Shown here: piece after piece, positions 32,451-33,085 of the stretch | Layout: each line of letters starts with the position of its first letter | Numbering within the stretch: the first letter of the stretch is position 1 | NCBI GenBank assembly: GCA_903865885.1 | Contig: CAIPLJ010000071.1 | Location: 1-33,085, forward strand | From: an uncultured Actinomycetes bacterium | Lineage (GTDB): Bacteria; Actinomycetota; Actinomycetes; Nanopelagicales; Nanopelagicaceae | Direction: 5' to 3' | Length of the DNA: 33,085 nt | Program-made: the position numbers and the translations under genes | The notes under the pieces: generated by a model | The model's input: the letters and a program-made list of their open reading frames with translations, nothing else | Databases searched by the model: none | What the model was told of the DNA's origin: nothing

Positions 32451-33085
32451 ATGGGCGCCAAAGTCTTATGTATTGGCGATGTCATGCTCGATGTCGTAAC
32501 AAAGATTGATGTGATGCCTTCGCAGATCAATTATGGAAGTGACACCCCAGCAAAAATTTCAACTCATGGTGGAGGCGCCGCAGGAAATGTAGCGTCATGG
32601 CTTACTCGCACAGATGCTCAGGCCACAATCGTGGGCCATGTGGGCGATGATGCTGCAGGTTCTGCTCTTGTAACAGAGTTTGATCAACTGGGCGTTGCGC
32701 ATCACAACTTAGTCATTGATGAAGGTCACTCTGGCGTTGTTGTCGTGTTGGTAGATCCCACTGGAGAGCGCACCATGTTTCCCGATAATGGCGCTAACTC
32801 TGGTCTGCATATTGGCGATCTTCCAGATCTTGCCGAATATAACGCGGTATACATCTCGGGATATTCACCGCTTGATCCTCTCTCCTTGACGGGAATCAAA
32901 GCGATGATTTCCAAGATTCGTGAAGCATCTATTCCTATCTACTTCGATCCAGCATCAGTTGGTGGAATGAAAGAGGTTGCAATCGCTGAAGTGCAATCTT
33001 GGTTACCTCTCATGAACGTTTTACTTCTCAATGAAGAAGAGGCTATTTATCTCTCGGGGCAAAGTGATATTGAGAAAGCGCTCAA
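32451..33085 (+). CDS. psuK: PfkB-family carbohydrate kinase, probable pseudouridine kinase (partial)
   Basis: The frame from ATG 32451 is open to the window end (211 codons). It begins KVLCIGDVMLDV and has the ribokinase-family glycine motif HGGGAAGNVA (39-48), GHVGDDAAG, and LLLNEEEA. The C-terminal GAGD ATP/anion site lies beyond the window. Position 4 nt after psuG suggests it phosphorylates pseudouridine at O5'; other nucleoside or sugar substrates are possible because the family is broad. It is translationally coupled to psuG. Confidence 0.82.
   Translation, partial: MGAKVLCIGDVMLDVVTKIDVMPSQINYGSDTPAKISTHGGGAAGNVASWLTRTDAQATIVGHVGDDAAGSALVTEFDQLGVAHHNLVIDEGHSGVVVVLVDPTGERTMFPDNGANSGLHIGDLPDLAEYNAVYISGYSPLDPLSLTGIKAMISKIREASIPIYFDPASVGGMKEVAIAEVQSWLPLMNVLLLNEEEAIYLSGQSDIEKAL

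Noticed and set aside
1..33085. CRISPR arrays, tRNA or rRNA genes, insertion sequences, prophage or defence islands
   Set aside because: I looked for regularly spaced repeats, transposase or integrase motifs and tRNA-like cloverleaf ends and saw none; the window is chromosomal core with accessory carotenoid genes.

Overview
The window looks like a piece of a small, compact actinobacterial chromosome with moderate G+C (mid-40s percent by eye). Actinobacterial markers are SepH, a class II DAHP synthase, a GCGDACP-type (mycothiol-style) arsenate reductase, a PASTA serine/threonine kinase and a GGEDT-type phosphofructokinase. Short intergenic gaps, many 1-4 nt overlaps, carotenoid genes, xylulokinase and a thiamine-regulated importer fit the freshwater acI group (Nanopelagicales, Planktophila-like). 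That placement is inference; no rRNA or rhodopsin gene is present to confirm it.

Layout. 1-2000: start of an exported protein, a divergent TetR regulator, then an aquaporin-arsC pair on the minus strand. 1994-11051: carotenoid region. A tailoring operon (CrtA-like monooxygenase, CruF hydratase, family 2 glycosyltransferase, CrtD-like desaturase) reads rightward. A two-gene minus-strand operon (metF, CDP-alcohol phosphatidyltransferase) follows, then the rightward core operon crtE-crtI-crtB. Together the enzymes could make a lycopene-derived, hydroxylated, ketolated and glycosylated acyclic carotenoid; no lycopene cyclase is visible here.

11054-12242: a TPP riboswitch precedes a PnuC-family transporter (PnuT, thiamine type), which overlaps a P-loop kinase gene. 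12253-16929: PASTA kinase, endonuclease IV, EamA permease and threonine aldolase, all rightward. 16903-19831 (minus): pfkA, aroG and ogt. The order metF / prenyl synthase / kinase / aroG / pfkA resembles a conserved actinobacterial neighbourhood. 19919-23055: xylulokinase, a second EamA permease and uppP. 23042-29507 (minus): suhB-like phosphatase, rplS, lepB, rnhB, yraN, comM, dprA and era. 29570-33085: sepH, a minus-strand phosphodiesterase, and a pseudouridine salvage pair cut by the window end.

Across the window many first genes of transcription units lack a Shine-Dalgarno sequence but carry a TANNNT hexamer 6-7 nt before the start codon, the signature of leaderless transcription. In three cases that hexamer includes the stop codon of the preceding gene. 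Between metF and crtE the two divergent -10 elements overlap each other inside a perfect 9-bp inverted repeat. There is no gene-free stretch over 300 bases, and I saw no tRNA, rRNA, CRISPR array, insertion sequence or prophage gene.
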